Below are positions 14,764 through 22,632 of a stretch of 36,331 bases of DNA, one piece after another. The stretch is from Bryobacterales bacterium. GTDB lineage: Bacteria; Acidobacteriota; Terriglobia; Bryobacterales; Bryobacteraceae. Under the pieces are notes generated by a model. It ran no database searches, was not told where the DNA came from, and saw only the letters and a program-made list of their open reading frames with translations. Each line of letters starts with the position of its first letter. The first letter of the stretch is position 1. The translations under genes were made by a program, and so were the position numbers. The DNA lies in NCBI GenBank assembly GCA_016789745.1, contig JAEUQF010000265.1, positions 1-36,331 on the forward strand. Reading direction: 5' to 3'.

Positions 14764-16014
14764 ATGACGGACGGTTACCAGCCAGCCGACCAGATTCCGA
14801 AGGTATACCTGGAAGCGTCCAAGCGGCTTGCCCGGAAGCATGACGAGGCCGCGGAGACGCATCGCCAGATCGCCGACGGCAACGCCCGATTCCTGGAGCC
14901 CGAGCAGTTCCTCAAGAGACGTGTGAAACGGTTGCTGGATAACCCCACCGTTGCAAAACAGCTGGGGCGATTGGGTGTTACGGCGACGGTGCTGGATGCG
15001 CCGATCGACCAATTGGGACCGGAAGCACAGAGCGGTCTGGAACGGGTCCTCAGCGGGGCGGAGTTTCTGCCGACCTGGTTTTTGACCAGGGGCAGCGAAC
15101 TCCGCCGAACGGTGGGCCGGGTGGTGGCGCGTGCCAGTTCGGGCGGATTTCCCAAGCCGGGCACCGGCTTTCTGGTTGCTCCCGGAGTATTGCTCACGAA
15201 CCGCCACGTGCTGGACTGGAGCGACATTGGTCAACCTGGGCTGGCGGAAATTGTGCCGCAAACGGTAGTGGAGTTCGACAACGAGGAGGGGTTGGACAAT
15301 CTGGCTGCCCCTCCGCAAGCCCGGTTTCGGCTGCGGCCGGACATTCTGCTGCTGGCGAGCGAGTGGCACGATCTGGATTATGTCCTGGTGGCGGTGGAGT
15401 CACGCAGTCTCCAGGGCGATGCGATTGGGATTGAGTCACTAGGGTTCAATCGCTTGACGGGGGAACTGGGCAAGATAAACAAGGGTGAGCCGGTCTTCAT
15501 CATCCAGCATCCGCGCGGGGAGCCCAAGAAGGTCGTGCTTCGAAACAATTTGTTGGTGTCACGCGACGAGGCGAGCAATTTTCTTACGTATGAGGCGAAT
15601 ACGGATCGCGGGTCGTCGGGATCCCCGGTTTACAACAGGGAATGGGAGGTGGTGGCGCTTCACCATTCGGTGGAAATCGCGCGCGACGGCAATGGCATGG
15701 TTCTGACGCGCGATGGCGGGCTTTGGACACCAGCCATGGGGCCTGAGAATATGCAGCTGCTGCGAATGAACGAAGGGGTGCGGGTGAGTCGCATTCTGAG
15801 TGATCTGGCCCGTAAGTGCGACGCCATTGCGCAAGGCGCTGCCGGGGCTTTAGCCGCCCACGAACGCTACAATCCGCAAGGTCTGGGGATGTTGCATGCG
15901 ACGCTCCGCTTTCGCCTGGGGGCCTCGCCGGCGGAGATTGCGGCGCCAGTGGTACCCCGGCCCGAGGAACGCCCGCGACCCTCAACAGGAAGGCGATTTC
16001 CGCGGCCGGAGTAA
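14764..16014 (+). CDS. trypsin-like serine protease partnered with the nuclease
   Basis: A 416-residue protein with a chymotrypsin-fold protease domain at about 125-325. The triad is H148 (LTNRHVL), D205 (HDLDYVLV; D203 is the alternative) and S285 (RGSSGSP). No signal peptide is present, unusual for this fold and consistent with a cytoplasmic role. The N-terminal 120 residues are charged and helical (YLEASKRLARKHDEAAETHR), a possible adaptor or effector-associated domain. The C-terminal 90 residues end in a Pro/Arg-rich tail. AGGAGG (14751-14756) overlaps the nuclease stop codon, so the two are translated together. Trypsin-like and CHAT proteases are recurrent effectors in predicted bacterial conflict systems; this and the nuclease partner suggest a protease-controlled nuclease. 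Confidence 0.9.
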   Translation: MTDGYQPADQIPKVYLEASKRLARKHDEAAETHRQIADGNARFLEPEQFLKRRVKRLLDNPTVAKQLGRLGVTATVLDAPIDQLGPEAQSGLERVLSGAEFLPTWFLTRGSELRRTVGRVVARASSGGFPKPGTGFLVAPGVLLTNRHVLDWSDIGQPGLAEIVPQTVVEFDNEEGLDNLAAPPQARFRLRPDILLLASEWHDLDYVLVAVESRSLQGDAIGIESLGFNRLTGELGKINKGEPVFIIQHPRGEPKKVVLRNNLLVSRDEASNFLTYEANTDRGSSGSPVYNREWEVVALHHSVEIARDGNGMVLTRDGGLWTPAMGPENMQLLRMNEGVRVSRILSDLARKCDAIAQGAAGALAAHERYNPQGLGMLHATLRFRLGASPAEIAAPVVPRPEERPRPSTGRRFPRPE

Positions 16015-16046
16015 GGGAGCCGTTCCCGGAGAAGCTTCACAGCATG

Positions 16047-16064
16047 CGCGGGCTCTAGCCCGCG
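16047..16064. terminator. GC-rich hairpin between convergent protease and SDR genes
   Basis: CGCGGGC (16047-16053) pairs with GCCCGCG (16058-16064) around the loop TCTA. It lies 32 bp after the protease stop and includes the SDR stop codon. There is no T-run on either side. A bidirectional terminator role is plausible for a convergent pair, but only the pairing is seen. Confidence 0.45.
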
Positions 16065-16819
16065 TCAATCGACCGCTTCATGCGGCGCATCCCAGCCAGC
16101 CAGCGGTCGTAATCGGAAGCCTTGCGTTGGAAATACGTCAGCACTTCCGGGTGCGGCAGAATCAGGAAGCGCTCTTCCTCCACTCCGCGAATCACCCAAT
16201 CGGCCGCCTCTTCGGGCGAGATGGAGCGGGCCAGCAGGAAGCTCTCGCGGGATCCGTCATCGCCCAACAGCATGCGCGTGCGAACACCCATGGGACACAC
16301 GCACGACACCCGTATCCCCTGATCGCCATACTCGATGCTCATCCATTCGGCAAGCGCCAGCGCCGCATGCTTCGACACCGCATAGGGCGCGGCATTGATG
16401 CTGGTTAGCAGACCCGCCGCCGAGACCACCTGCAACAGGTACCCTTCGCCGCGGCTCAGCATCTGCGGCAGCACGGCCCGCATGGCATACAGATGGGCGC
16501 GGAAGTTGACGGACAGCGACCGTTCCCATTCCTCATCCGGGACTTCCGGGCCGCCCTCCACCAGGATGCCGGCATTGGAACAGAACAGATCCACCTGTCC
16601 CACCGCCGTCACCAACTCCCGCACCTGCTGTTCGCTGGTCACATCACAGCGATAGGCAGTCACCGAGGTACCCGCTTCGGCAGCCGTCTGCTGCGCCGCG
16701 GCAAGATCAATGTCGGCGGCGGCCACCTTCGCTCCACGCTGCACAAAACGCAACGCCAGCGCCTTGCCAATGCCGTTCCCTGCCCCGGTGATAATGACCG
16801 ATTTGCCTGCGACTTTCAT
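16055..16819 (-). CDS. SDR family oxidoreductase
   Basis: A classical short-chain dehydrogenase of about 254 residues. The cofactor loop TGAGNGIG is at 11-18, with an acidic residue at the end of the second strand (AAADID, about 34-38) that favours NAD(H). The structural motif is CSNAG at 80-84 and the catalytic residues are S133, Y146 and K150 (YAVSK). The C-terminus (FLILPHPEVLTYFQRKA) is typical of a subgroup of unknown substrate in actinobacteria and acidobacteria. I chose the ATG at 16819 over a GTG at 16828. It diverges from cysE, with 53 bp between starts. Confidence 0.9.
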   Translation of the reverse strand: MKVAGKSVIITGAGNGIGKALALRFVQRGAKVAAADIDLAAAQQTAAEAGTSVTAYRCDVTSEQQVRELVTAVGQVDLFCSNAGILVEGGPEVPDEEWERSLSVNFRAHLYAMRAVLPQMLSRGEGYLLQVVSAAGLLTSINAAPYAVSKHAALALAEWMSIEYGDQGIRVSCVCPMGVRTRMLLGDDGSRESFLLARSISPEEAADWVIRGVEEERFLILPHPEVLTYFQRKASDYDRWLAGMRRMKRSIDAG

Positions 16820-16872
16820 TACCGTCACTGTATCAACTCAAGTGAGGGGATAATAAGAGGTACGGCAAAGCC

Positions 16873-17520
16873 ATGTTTCGAACCATTCGGGAGCAGATCG
16901 ACACGATCTTCCGGGAAGACCCGGCAGCAAAGAGCATCGTGGAGATCGTCCTCTGTTATCCAGGCTTTCACGCCATCCTGGCGCACCGGCTGGCCCATAG
17001 CCTCTACCGCGCGCACGTGCCGCTGCTGCCACGCCTGATCTCGCAGATCAGCCGGTTCTTCACGGGCATTGAAATTCACCCCGGTGCGAAGATCGGCCGG
17101 CGCTTCTTCATTGACCACGGCATGGGTGTCGTGATTGGAGAGACGGCAGAGATCGGCGACGATTGCCTGCTCTACCAGGGAGTGACGCTCGGCGGTACTG
17201 GGAAAGAGAAAGGCAAGCGCCATCCCACGCTGGGGAACCACGTCGTCGTCGGCACAGGTGCGAAGGTGCTGGGTAATATCAAGCTCAGCGATTTCGTGAA
17301 GGTGGGCGCGGGTTCCGTGGTGGTGAAGCCGGTACCGGAGCATTCCACGGTGGTCGGGATTCCCGGCCGCATCGTGCGATCGCGGGAAGAGGCTCCGGAG
17401 CCGCTGGAACATGGCAAACTGCCCGACCCGGAAGGCCAGGCGATTGAAGAACTGCGGAATCGCGTGGACCAGTTGGAGTCGCTGGTGAAGGCGATGCTGG
17501 ATGAGAAGATCATCAGCTAG
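16873..17520 (+). CDS. cysE: serine O-acetyltransferase (CysE/EpsC type)
   Basis: This 215-residue enzyme transfers acetyl from acetyl-CoA to L-serine, giving O-acetylserine for cysteine synthesis. The first 60 residues form the short helical domain ([13 protein letters not shown]). Left-handed beta-helix hexapeptide repeats follow: [10 protein letters not shown], then D81-H82 in [17 protein letters not shown], the catalytic histidine. H117 (KRHPTLG) is the second conserved histidine. The long E. coli N-terminal domain is absent, as in the epsC/SATase short form. The tail of about 50 residues (from about 165) ends in a predicted coiled coil. A GATAAT sequence (16849-16854) upstream may be its -10 box, and AAGAGG (16855-16860) is a weak ribosome site. 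Confidence 0.93.
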   Translation: MFRTIREQIDTIFREDPAAKSIVEIVLCYPGFHAILAHRLAHSLYRAHVPLLPRLISQISRFFTGIEIHPGAKIGRRFFIDHGMGVVIGETAEIGDDCLLYQGVTLGGTGKEKGKRHPTLGNHVVVGTGAKVLGNIKLSDFVKVGAGSVVVKPVPEHSTVVGIPGRIVRSREEAPEPLEHGKLPDPEGQAIEELRNRVDQLESLVKAMLDEKIIS

Positions 17521-17529
17521 CGGATTTAT

Positions 17530-19161
17530 CTAAGCCCCCGCCGCCCCAGCCCCTCGCACCAGAAACAGCCGTGCCGGCGTATCCGCGTGCCCTGTCTCCA
17601 CATACCGCGGCAGATAGATCTTGATGCTCGTCCCGCTACCCGGAATACTCTGCACCACCACGTTGCCGCCGCTCTGCCGCACCACACCATAGACCGTCGA
17701 TAAACCCAACCCGAGGCCCTTGCCGGGCTTCTTGGTGGTGTAGAACGGCTCGAACAGATGCCGCCGCACCGACGGATCAATTCCCACGCCGCTATCAGCC
17801 ACCGTCAACACAATATACTCGCCTTCCCCCAACTGCGCCGTACGCCGCGCCGTCGGCGTATCCAGGTACAGGTTCTGCGTCTCAATCGTCAACTTGCCGC
17901 CGTCCGGCATCGCATCCCGCGCGTTGACTGCCAGATTCAGAATCACCTGCTCCATCCAGTTCTGGTCCGCGCGCAGTTGCCACAGTTCCAGATCGAGAAT
18001 CGTGCTGACGTGAATACGCTCGCCCAGCAGCATATCCAGCATCTCCTTCATCTCCGCCACCAGGTGGTTGAGATTGAAGACCGACGCCTTCATCGGCTGC
18101 CGTCCGCTGAATGCCAGCAGTTGCGAGGTTAACCCCGCCGCGCGCTCGCCGGCTTTTTTGATCTGTTCGATGTCGTGGCGCGCCGGGTCGCCCGGAGCCA
18201 GTCCATTCAACGCCAGTTCGCTATAGCCGTTGATGGAAGTAATCAGGTCGCTGAACTGCGCCGCGATGCCGCCGGCAAGGCGTTCCACCGCCTCCAGCGT
18301 CGCCGCGCCGCCCGTCTCGCCTCGCGATTCAAAGCCCACGATCACCGCGTACTCCGGCCGCGCATTCCCCGCGATCAACGGGTTCATCGCCGCGAACACG
18401 CGGATCGTCTCCCCCGCCCGGTTCTTCCAGATGTACTCGCCGCGATCCGGTGAATTGCTCGCGATGATGTGCGCGATCGACGCCTTCCCACGCGCCCAGT
18501 CGGCGTTCGGCAGCAGCAGCTCCCAATACAGCCGGTTGTCGATCTCTTCGTGCGTGAAGCCTGTCATCTCTTCAAACGCCCGGTTATGCCGCACAATCAC
18601 CCCATCCGGGCTCACCACCATCACCGGCGCTCCCGCCGAATGCAGGCAGCCTTCCAAAAACTGCACTTCCTTCGCACAGCGCTCCGCTGTTTGCTTATCC
18701 GAAAGGTCGCGGGCTACGGCGTTAAACAGCCGCCGCCCGCGACGCACGTGCTCGCTTAGACGCAGATCAAGGGGCACGATTTTTCCGTCTTTGCGCTGGC
18801 CCTGCACCTGGATCCCATTCCCATTCCGTGTCTTCGGCGCCGACAGCAGCGCGTTGATGCCGTATCCTGATTCCGCGGGGCCAACGTGGGGAATGATCAG
18901 CCCCACGCTACGGTACAGGATGTCGTCCGCACGGTAGCCGAACAGCTTCTCGGCGGCGGTATTGAACGAGCGCACCACGCCCAGTTCGTCGATCGAGAAC
19001 ATGGCGTCCATTGATTCGTCCTCAATCCGCTGCACGCGCTGGCGATACTCGCGTTTGGCCGCCTTCTGCTGACGTGCCAGAACAATCTTCAGCCAGATGG
19101 CGGGCGCCGCCGCGGCAACGGCGAACAGCGCTCCAACGAGGAATACGAAAAAGAGATCCAT
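17530..19161 (-). CDS. PAS-domain sensor histidine kinase lacking the phospho-acceptor histidine
   Basis: A 543-residue protein with one N-terminal transmembrane helix (about 5-27), a first PAS domain (about 45-155), a second PAS/PAC (about 165-280), a HisKA-like dimerisation helix (about 290-355) and a HATPase_c domain. The ATPase boxes are intact: N409 and N413 (NLAVNARDAMP), DSGVGID at 456-462, FEPFYTTK at 470-477 and GKGLGLGLS at 480-488. The H-box, normally AGGIAHDFNN in this family, reads AGGIAAQFSD. The codon at 18259-18261 gives A301 where His is required. No receiver domain follows; the C-terminus ends in a short Ala/Gly tail. So it can probably bind ATP but not autophosphorylate in the usual way. 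No response regulator is adjacent. It may be a pseudokinase or phosphatase-type regulator. Confidence 0.9.
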   Translation of the reverse strand: MDLFFVFLVGALFAVAAAAPAIWLKIVLARQQKAAKREYRQRVQRIEDESMDAMFSIDELGVVRSFNTAAEKLFGYRADDILYRSVGLIIPHVGPAESGYGINALLSAPKTRNGNGIQVQGQRKDGKIVPLDLRLSEHVRRGRRLFNAVARDLSDKQTAERCAKEVQFLEGCLHSAGAPVMVVSPDGVIVRHNRAFEEMTGFTHEEIDNRLYWELLLPNADWARGKASIAHIIASNSPDRGEYIWKNRAGETIRVFAAMNPLIAGNARPEYAVIVGFESRGETGGAATLEAVERLAGGIAAQFSDLITSINGYSELALNGLAPGDPARHDIEQIKKAGERAAGLTSQLLAFSGRQPMKASVFNLNHLVAEMKEMLDMLLGERIHVSTILDLELWQLRADQNWMEQVILNLAVNARDAMPDGGKLTIETQNLYLDTPTARRTAQLGEGEYIVLTVADSGVGIDPSVRRHLFEPFYTTKKPGKGLGLGLSTVYGVVRQSGGNVVVQSIPGSGTSIKIYLPRYVETGHADTPARLFLVRGAGAAGA

Positions 19162-19220
19162 AACCTACGTAGCCAAAACTTACCAAGTACGAAGGTTTTA
19201 AGCTAGTTCACCTAGTCGGC

Positions 19221-19247
19221 TTTGGTACTACGCCCTATTTTGGTACT
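19221..19247. repeat. two TTTGGTACT direct repeats upstream of the sensor kinase gene
   Basis: TTTGGTACT occurs at 19221-19229 and 19239-19247, 18 bp apart. They lie in the 92-bp gap between the small gene (stop at 19254) and the sensor kinase start (19161), about 60-85 bp upstream of the kinase. This gap is also AT-richer than its surroundings. The repeats may be a regulator binding site for the kinase promoter; the role is inference. Confidence 0.35.
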
Positions 19248-19253
19248 TTCTCG

Positions 19254-19514
19254 CTAGCCCTGCTTGGCCGCCTTGAGCTCCTGCATCACGCTTAAAATCA
19301 ATGTCTTAGCGTCCTCAATCGACTTCGCGATGATCTGCACGTCCATCGCCGGCTTCCCCGGCTGGCGTGCCGACTGGCAATAAACCCCGTGCTGTCCCGT
19401 CAGCACCAGCGCATCGGTTAGCAGATCCAGCGTCAGTGCCAGCCGGCCGCGTTCGGTGCCCATCTGGAACTCGTAGCGCTCCAGTTCTTCGTGCCGTTCC
19501 CGAAATATCGACAT
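19254..19514 (-). CDS. small conserved-looking helical protein of unknown function
   Basis: An 86-residue open frame starting MSIFRERHEELERYEF. I do not recognise a family. It looks mostly helical, with a charged N-terminus and a C-terminal helix (SIEDAKTLILSVMQELKAAK). It has a single Cys (VYCQSA) and no signal peptide or membrane segment. It diverges from the aminotransferase gene with only 26 bp between the starts, and precedes the sensor kinase on the same strand. Coding is supported by its placement in an otherwise empty gap and natural-looking composition; it could still be spurious. Confidence 0.6.
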   Translation of the reverse strand: MSIFRERHEELERYEFQMGTERGRLALTLDLLTDALVLTGQHGVYCQSARQPGKPAMDVQIIAKSIEDAKTLILSVMQELKAAKQG

Positions 19515-19540
19515 TCCATCCCAGTTTATCCTGGAGGGTA

Positions 19541-20662
19541 ATGAACATCCCGCAATGGCCGGTCGCAGGCAGCCGCGAACAGGAACTGATCGAAGCCGTA
19601 TTGGCCTCCAAACAGTGGGGCGGATTCAATGAGATGGTGGCGCGCGTCGAGCGCGAGTTCGCCGCCTACCAGCAGTGCCGCTTTGGCGTTGCCATGGCGA
19701 ACGGCACGGTCACGCTGGAGGTGGGTCTGAAGGCCAGCGGCATAGGACCCGGCGACGAAGTCATCGTACCGGCGATCTCTTTCATCTCCACCGCCACGGC
19801 AGTAGCCCGCGTGGGGGCGGTGCCGGTTTTCACCGACATTGAGCCCTACAGCTTCAACATCGACCCGGACCGCGTCGAACAGGCCATCACCAAGCAGACC
19901 AAGGCGATCCTGGCGGTGCACTTCGGCGGTCCATTGGCCGACATGGTGCGATTGCAGGAGATCGCCACGAAACACGGTCTGCTCCTGCTGGAGGACGCCG
20001 CGCACGCGCATGGCAGCGAATGGGAAGGCAAGCGCGCGGGCAGTATCGGGCAATGGTCGTCGTTCAGTTTTCAGAACGGCAAGGTGCTTACGTGTGGGGA
20101 AGGCGGCATGGTTCTCACCAACGACGAAACTGTCGACGCTGCGCTACGCTCCTATTCCAACCAGGGGCGCCGCCCGGGCTTTACGTGGTTCCATCACTTC
20201 GACCTGGCTTCGAACGCGCGCTTCACCGGGTTACAAGCGGCGGTGCTGCTGTCGCAACTGGCCGAACTCGATGGCCAGATCGAGCGCCGCACGCGCAACG
20301 CCACGCTGCTGTTGGACGCGCTGCGCGATGTCAACGGCATCACCTGGCAGAAGATTGACCCGCGCGTGACGCGTAACTCCTGGTACCTGGTGCTGGGCCG
20401 CATCGATGAAGCGAAGCTCGGCATGAGCCGCGATGCGTTCCATAAACACCTGACGGCGGCCGGTGTCCCTTGCACGCCTTTCTATCCGCACACGCTGTAC
20501 GACAACCCGCTCTGGCAATCCACGCCCTGTCGCGTTCACCCGTGTCCTGTTTCGGAAGCCTGCATCCGCGATGCCTTCTGGCTTCCCCACTACCTCCTGT
20601 TGGGCGATGAGGAGTTGATCGTCCAGGTTGCGGGAGTGATCGAACGAGAGGTCGCCGCATGA
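19541..20662 (+). CDS. DegT/DnrJ/EryC1/StrS family PLP-dependent aminotransferase
   Basis: A 373-residue sugar-aminotransferase-type protein. The family transfers an amino group, usually from glutamate, to nucleotide-linked keto-sugars or cyclitols. PLP would be bound at K181 (FQNGKVLTCGEGG), with D152 in LLLEDAAHAHGS and the substrate-binding AMANGTVTLE segment near 51-60. FSFQNGKVLT replaces the common SFxxxKxxxxGEGG. I start at ATG 19541, preceded by GGAGGG (19533-19538); the open frame extends upstream without homology. It overlaps the next gene in an ATGA. With two phosphohexomutases downstream, amino-sugar synthesis for a surface glycan is plausible, but no nucleotidyltransferase is seen. 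Confidence 0.9.
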   Translation: MNIPQWPVAGSREQELIEAVLASKQWGGFNEMVARVEREFAAYQQCRFGVAMANGTVTLEVGLKASGIGPGDEVIVPAISFISTATAVARVGAVPVFTDIEPYSFNIDPDRVEQAITKQTKAILAVHFGGPLADMVRLQEIATKHGLLLLEDAAHAHGSEWEGKRAGSIGQWSSFSFQNGKVLTCGEGGMVLTNDETVDAALRSYSNQGRRPGFTWFHHFDLASNARFTGLQAAVLLSQLAELDGQIERRTRNATLLLDALRDVNGITWQKIDPRVTRNSWYLVLGRIDEAKLGMSRDAFHKHLTAAGVPCTPFYPHTLYDNPLWQSTPCRVHPCPVSEACIRDAFWLPHYLLLGDEELIVQVAGVIEREVAA

Positions 20663-22632
20663 AGGCAGCTCTGCTGCTGATGTTTGCTCTGGCGCCGGGT
20701 TGGGCTCAGACCGGGCTCACCAGCGCCGATCTGATGAGGCTCCGTAGTGTGGCCGCCGTGCAACTCAGCCCGGACGGCTCCCGCATCGCCTACACGATTG
20801 CCAACAACGATAAGCCCGGCAAGGCCTATACCCACCTGATTCTGGAAACGCTGGCGGGCGGCGCGCAGGCGAAGATCGAAAATGCCGGTGCGCCCCGCTG
20901 GTCGCCCGACGGCAAGTCCATCGCCTATAGCGGCGCCCTCGAAGGCCAGCGCGGGCTTATCGTCGCGAAAGCCGATGGCAGTGGGGCGCGGTTTCTGCAT
21001 GCCCTGGAAGGCACCAACGCGCCGCTGCCGCACATGGGTGAGACCTACGCCTGGTCGCCGGATTCGAAGCAGCTTGTCTTCGTTCATGCGACGCCCGGGC
21101 CGGAGACCGCCGAGGCCAGTGGCGACCCCGTCGTCATCACGCGCTACCTCTACAAGCCCGACTTCGCCGAAGGCCTGACGCGCTTTAACGACAACAAGCG
21201 CCTGCACCTTTACGTCATCAACGTCGAAACCAAGGCCGTCCGCCAACTCACCAAGGGCGACCTCTACGAACATTCCCCCGATTGGTCCCCAGACGGCAAG
21301 CGCATCCTCTTCATCTCCAATCGCGAGCCCGACGGCGACCACTTCTTCAACTACGACGCATTCACCGTCGATCCGTCCAGCGGCTCCATCACCCGTCTCA
21401 CCGCCACCGAAAGCGCCGAGTACGTTCCCAAATGGTCGCCCGACGGCACCCGCATCGCCTACCTCGCCACGCGCCGCGGCCTCACCAACCTCGAAACCAC
21501 CATGGAAGACACGCACGTCTGGGTGATGAACGCCGATGGCTCACAGCGCACCGAACTCGGCAAAGCCATCGACAATCGCCAGATGACCGCCACCTGGGCG
21601 CCCGACGGCAACTGGGTCTACACCACGGCCATCGATCACGGCAGCATGAAGCTCTACCGCATGCCCTCCCGCGGCAATACCGCCGAAATCGTCATCGACG
21701 GGCCGGGACAGGTAGGCAGTTATTCCCTCGCCGCCAACGGCACTATGGCGTACACCTTTACTGGCCTCAAGGACATGGCCCAGTTGTTCGTCAACCGCAA
21801 GCAGCACACCAACCTCAACGCCGACGTCCTGCGCGGCAAGGCCATCGCCGAAGTAGAGCCCTTCACCTTCGTCAGCAATGATTTCAAGTGGGAGATCGAG
21901 GCGTTCCTCACCAAGCCCATCGGCCGCACCGCCGATTCCAAACATCCGCTGATCGTTATGATCCACGGCGGCCCGCACAGCTCCCAGGGCCCCGCCTTCA
22001 ACCACAAAAGCCAGGTCTACGCCGCCCAGGGCTGGGCCACGCTGCAGGTGAACTATCGCGGCTCCATCGGCTACGGTCAGAAATTCTCCGACGCCGTCTT
22101 CGGCGATCAGAACGGCAGCGAAGGCCAGGACGTTCTGTATGGCGTCAGCGCCGCCATTCGCCGCAACCCCTGGATCGATCGCAACCGCATGGGCGTGGAA
22201 GGCGGCAGCTACGGTGGCCAACTCAGCGCCTGGCTCATCACCCAAACGCACATCTTCAAAGCCGCCATTCCGCTGGCGCCCATCATCAACCTGGTCAGCT
22301 ACAACTACATGACGTACTACAACATGTATGAGCAGATGACCTTCGGCGTCCTGCCCCACCAGGGCGACCTGATGGACACGCTGTGGAAGCGCTCCTCCCT
22401 CCGCTACGTGGCGCAGGCCAAGACCCCCGTCATGCTCTTGCATGGCGAAAATGACAACGACGTCTGTATCGCCGAAAGTGAGCAGTTCTACATCGCGTTG
22501 AAGGACGCCGGTGTGGAATCGGTGATGGTGCGCTACCCTCGGGAAGGCCATGGCCTGCGGGAAGTCAAACACATCATCGACAGCATCGATCGCAGCATGG
22601 CTTGGTATCGAAGACATTTCCCCAAACAATGA
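20659..22632 (+). CDS. secreted S9-family (prolyl oligopeptidase-like) peptidase
   Basis: A 657-residue serine peptidase with a signal peptide (MKAALLLMFALAPGWAQ). Residues about 20-390 form a WD40-like/PD40 beta-propeller, with repeated SPDGxxIAY-type strands (e.g. SPDGSRIAYTI, SPDGKSIAYSG, SPDGTRIAYLA). The C-terminal alpha/beta hydrolase domain carries S517 (GGSYGG), D599 (HGENDNDV) and H631 (EGHGL). This layout matches acylaminoacyl-peptidase/dipeptidyl-peptidase types that cut short peptides, here outside the cytoplasm. It overlaps the aminotransferase and the CBM9-like gene in ATGA junctions, so it is co-translated in the operon. How peptide cleavage connects with the sugar enzymes is unclear. 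Confidence 0.93.
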   Translation: MKAALLLMFALAPGWAQTGLTSADLMRLRSVAAVQLSPDGSRIAYTIANNDKPGKAYTHLILETLAGGAQAKIENAGAPRWSPDGKSIAYSGALEGQRGLIVAKADGSGARFLHALEGTNAPLPHMGETYAWSPDSKQLVFVHATPGPETAEASGDPVVITRYLYKPDFAEGLTRFNDNKRLHLYVINVETKAVRQLTKGDLYEHSPDWSPDGKRILFISNREPDGDHFFNYDAFTVDPSSGSITRLTATESAEYVPKWSPDGTRIAYLATRRGLTNLETTMEDTHVWVMNADGSQRTELGKAIDNRQMTATWAPDGNWVYTTAIDHGSMKLYRMPSRGNTAEIVIDGPGQVGSYSLAANGTMAYTFTGLKDMAQLFVNRKQHTNLNADVLRGKAIAEVEPFTFVSNDFKWEIEAFLTKPIGRTADSKHPLIVMIHGGPHSSQGPAFNHKSQVYAAQGWATLQVNYRGSIGYGQKFSDAVFGDQNGSEGQDVLYGVSAAIRRNPWIDRNRMGVEGGSYGGQLSAWLITQTHIFKAAIPLAPIINLVSYNYMTYYNMYEQMTFGVLPHQGDLMDTLWKRSSLRYVAQAKTPVMLLHGENDNDVCIAESEQFYIALKDAGVESVMVRYPREGHGLREVKHIIDSIDRSMAWYRRHFPKQ

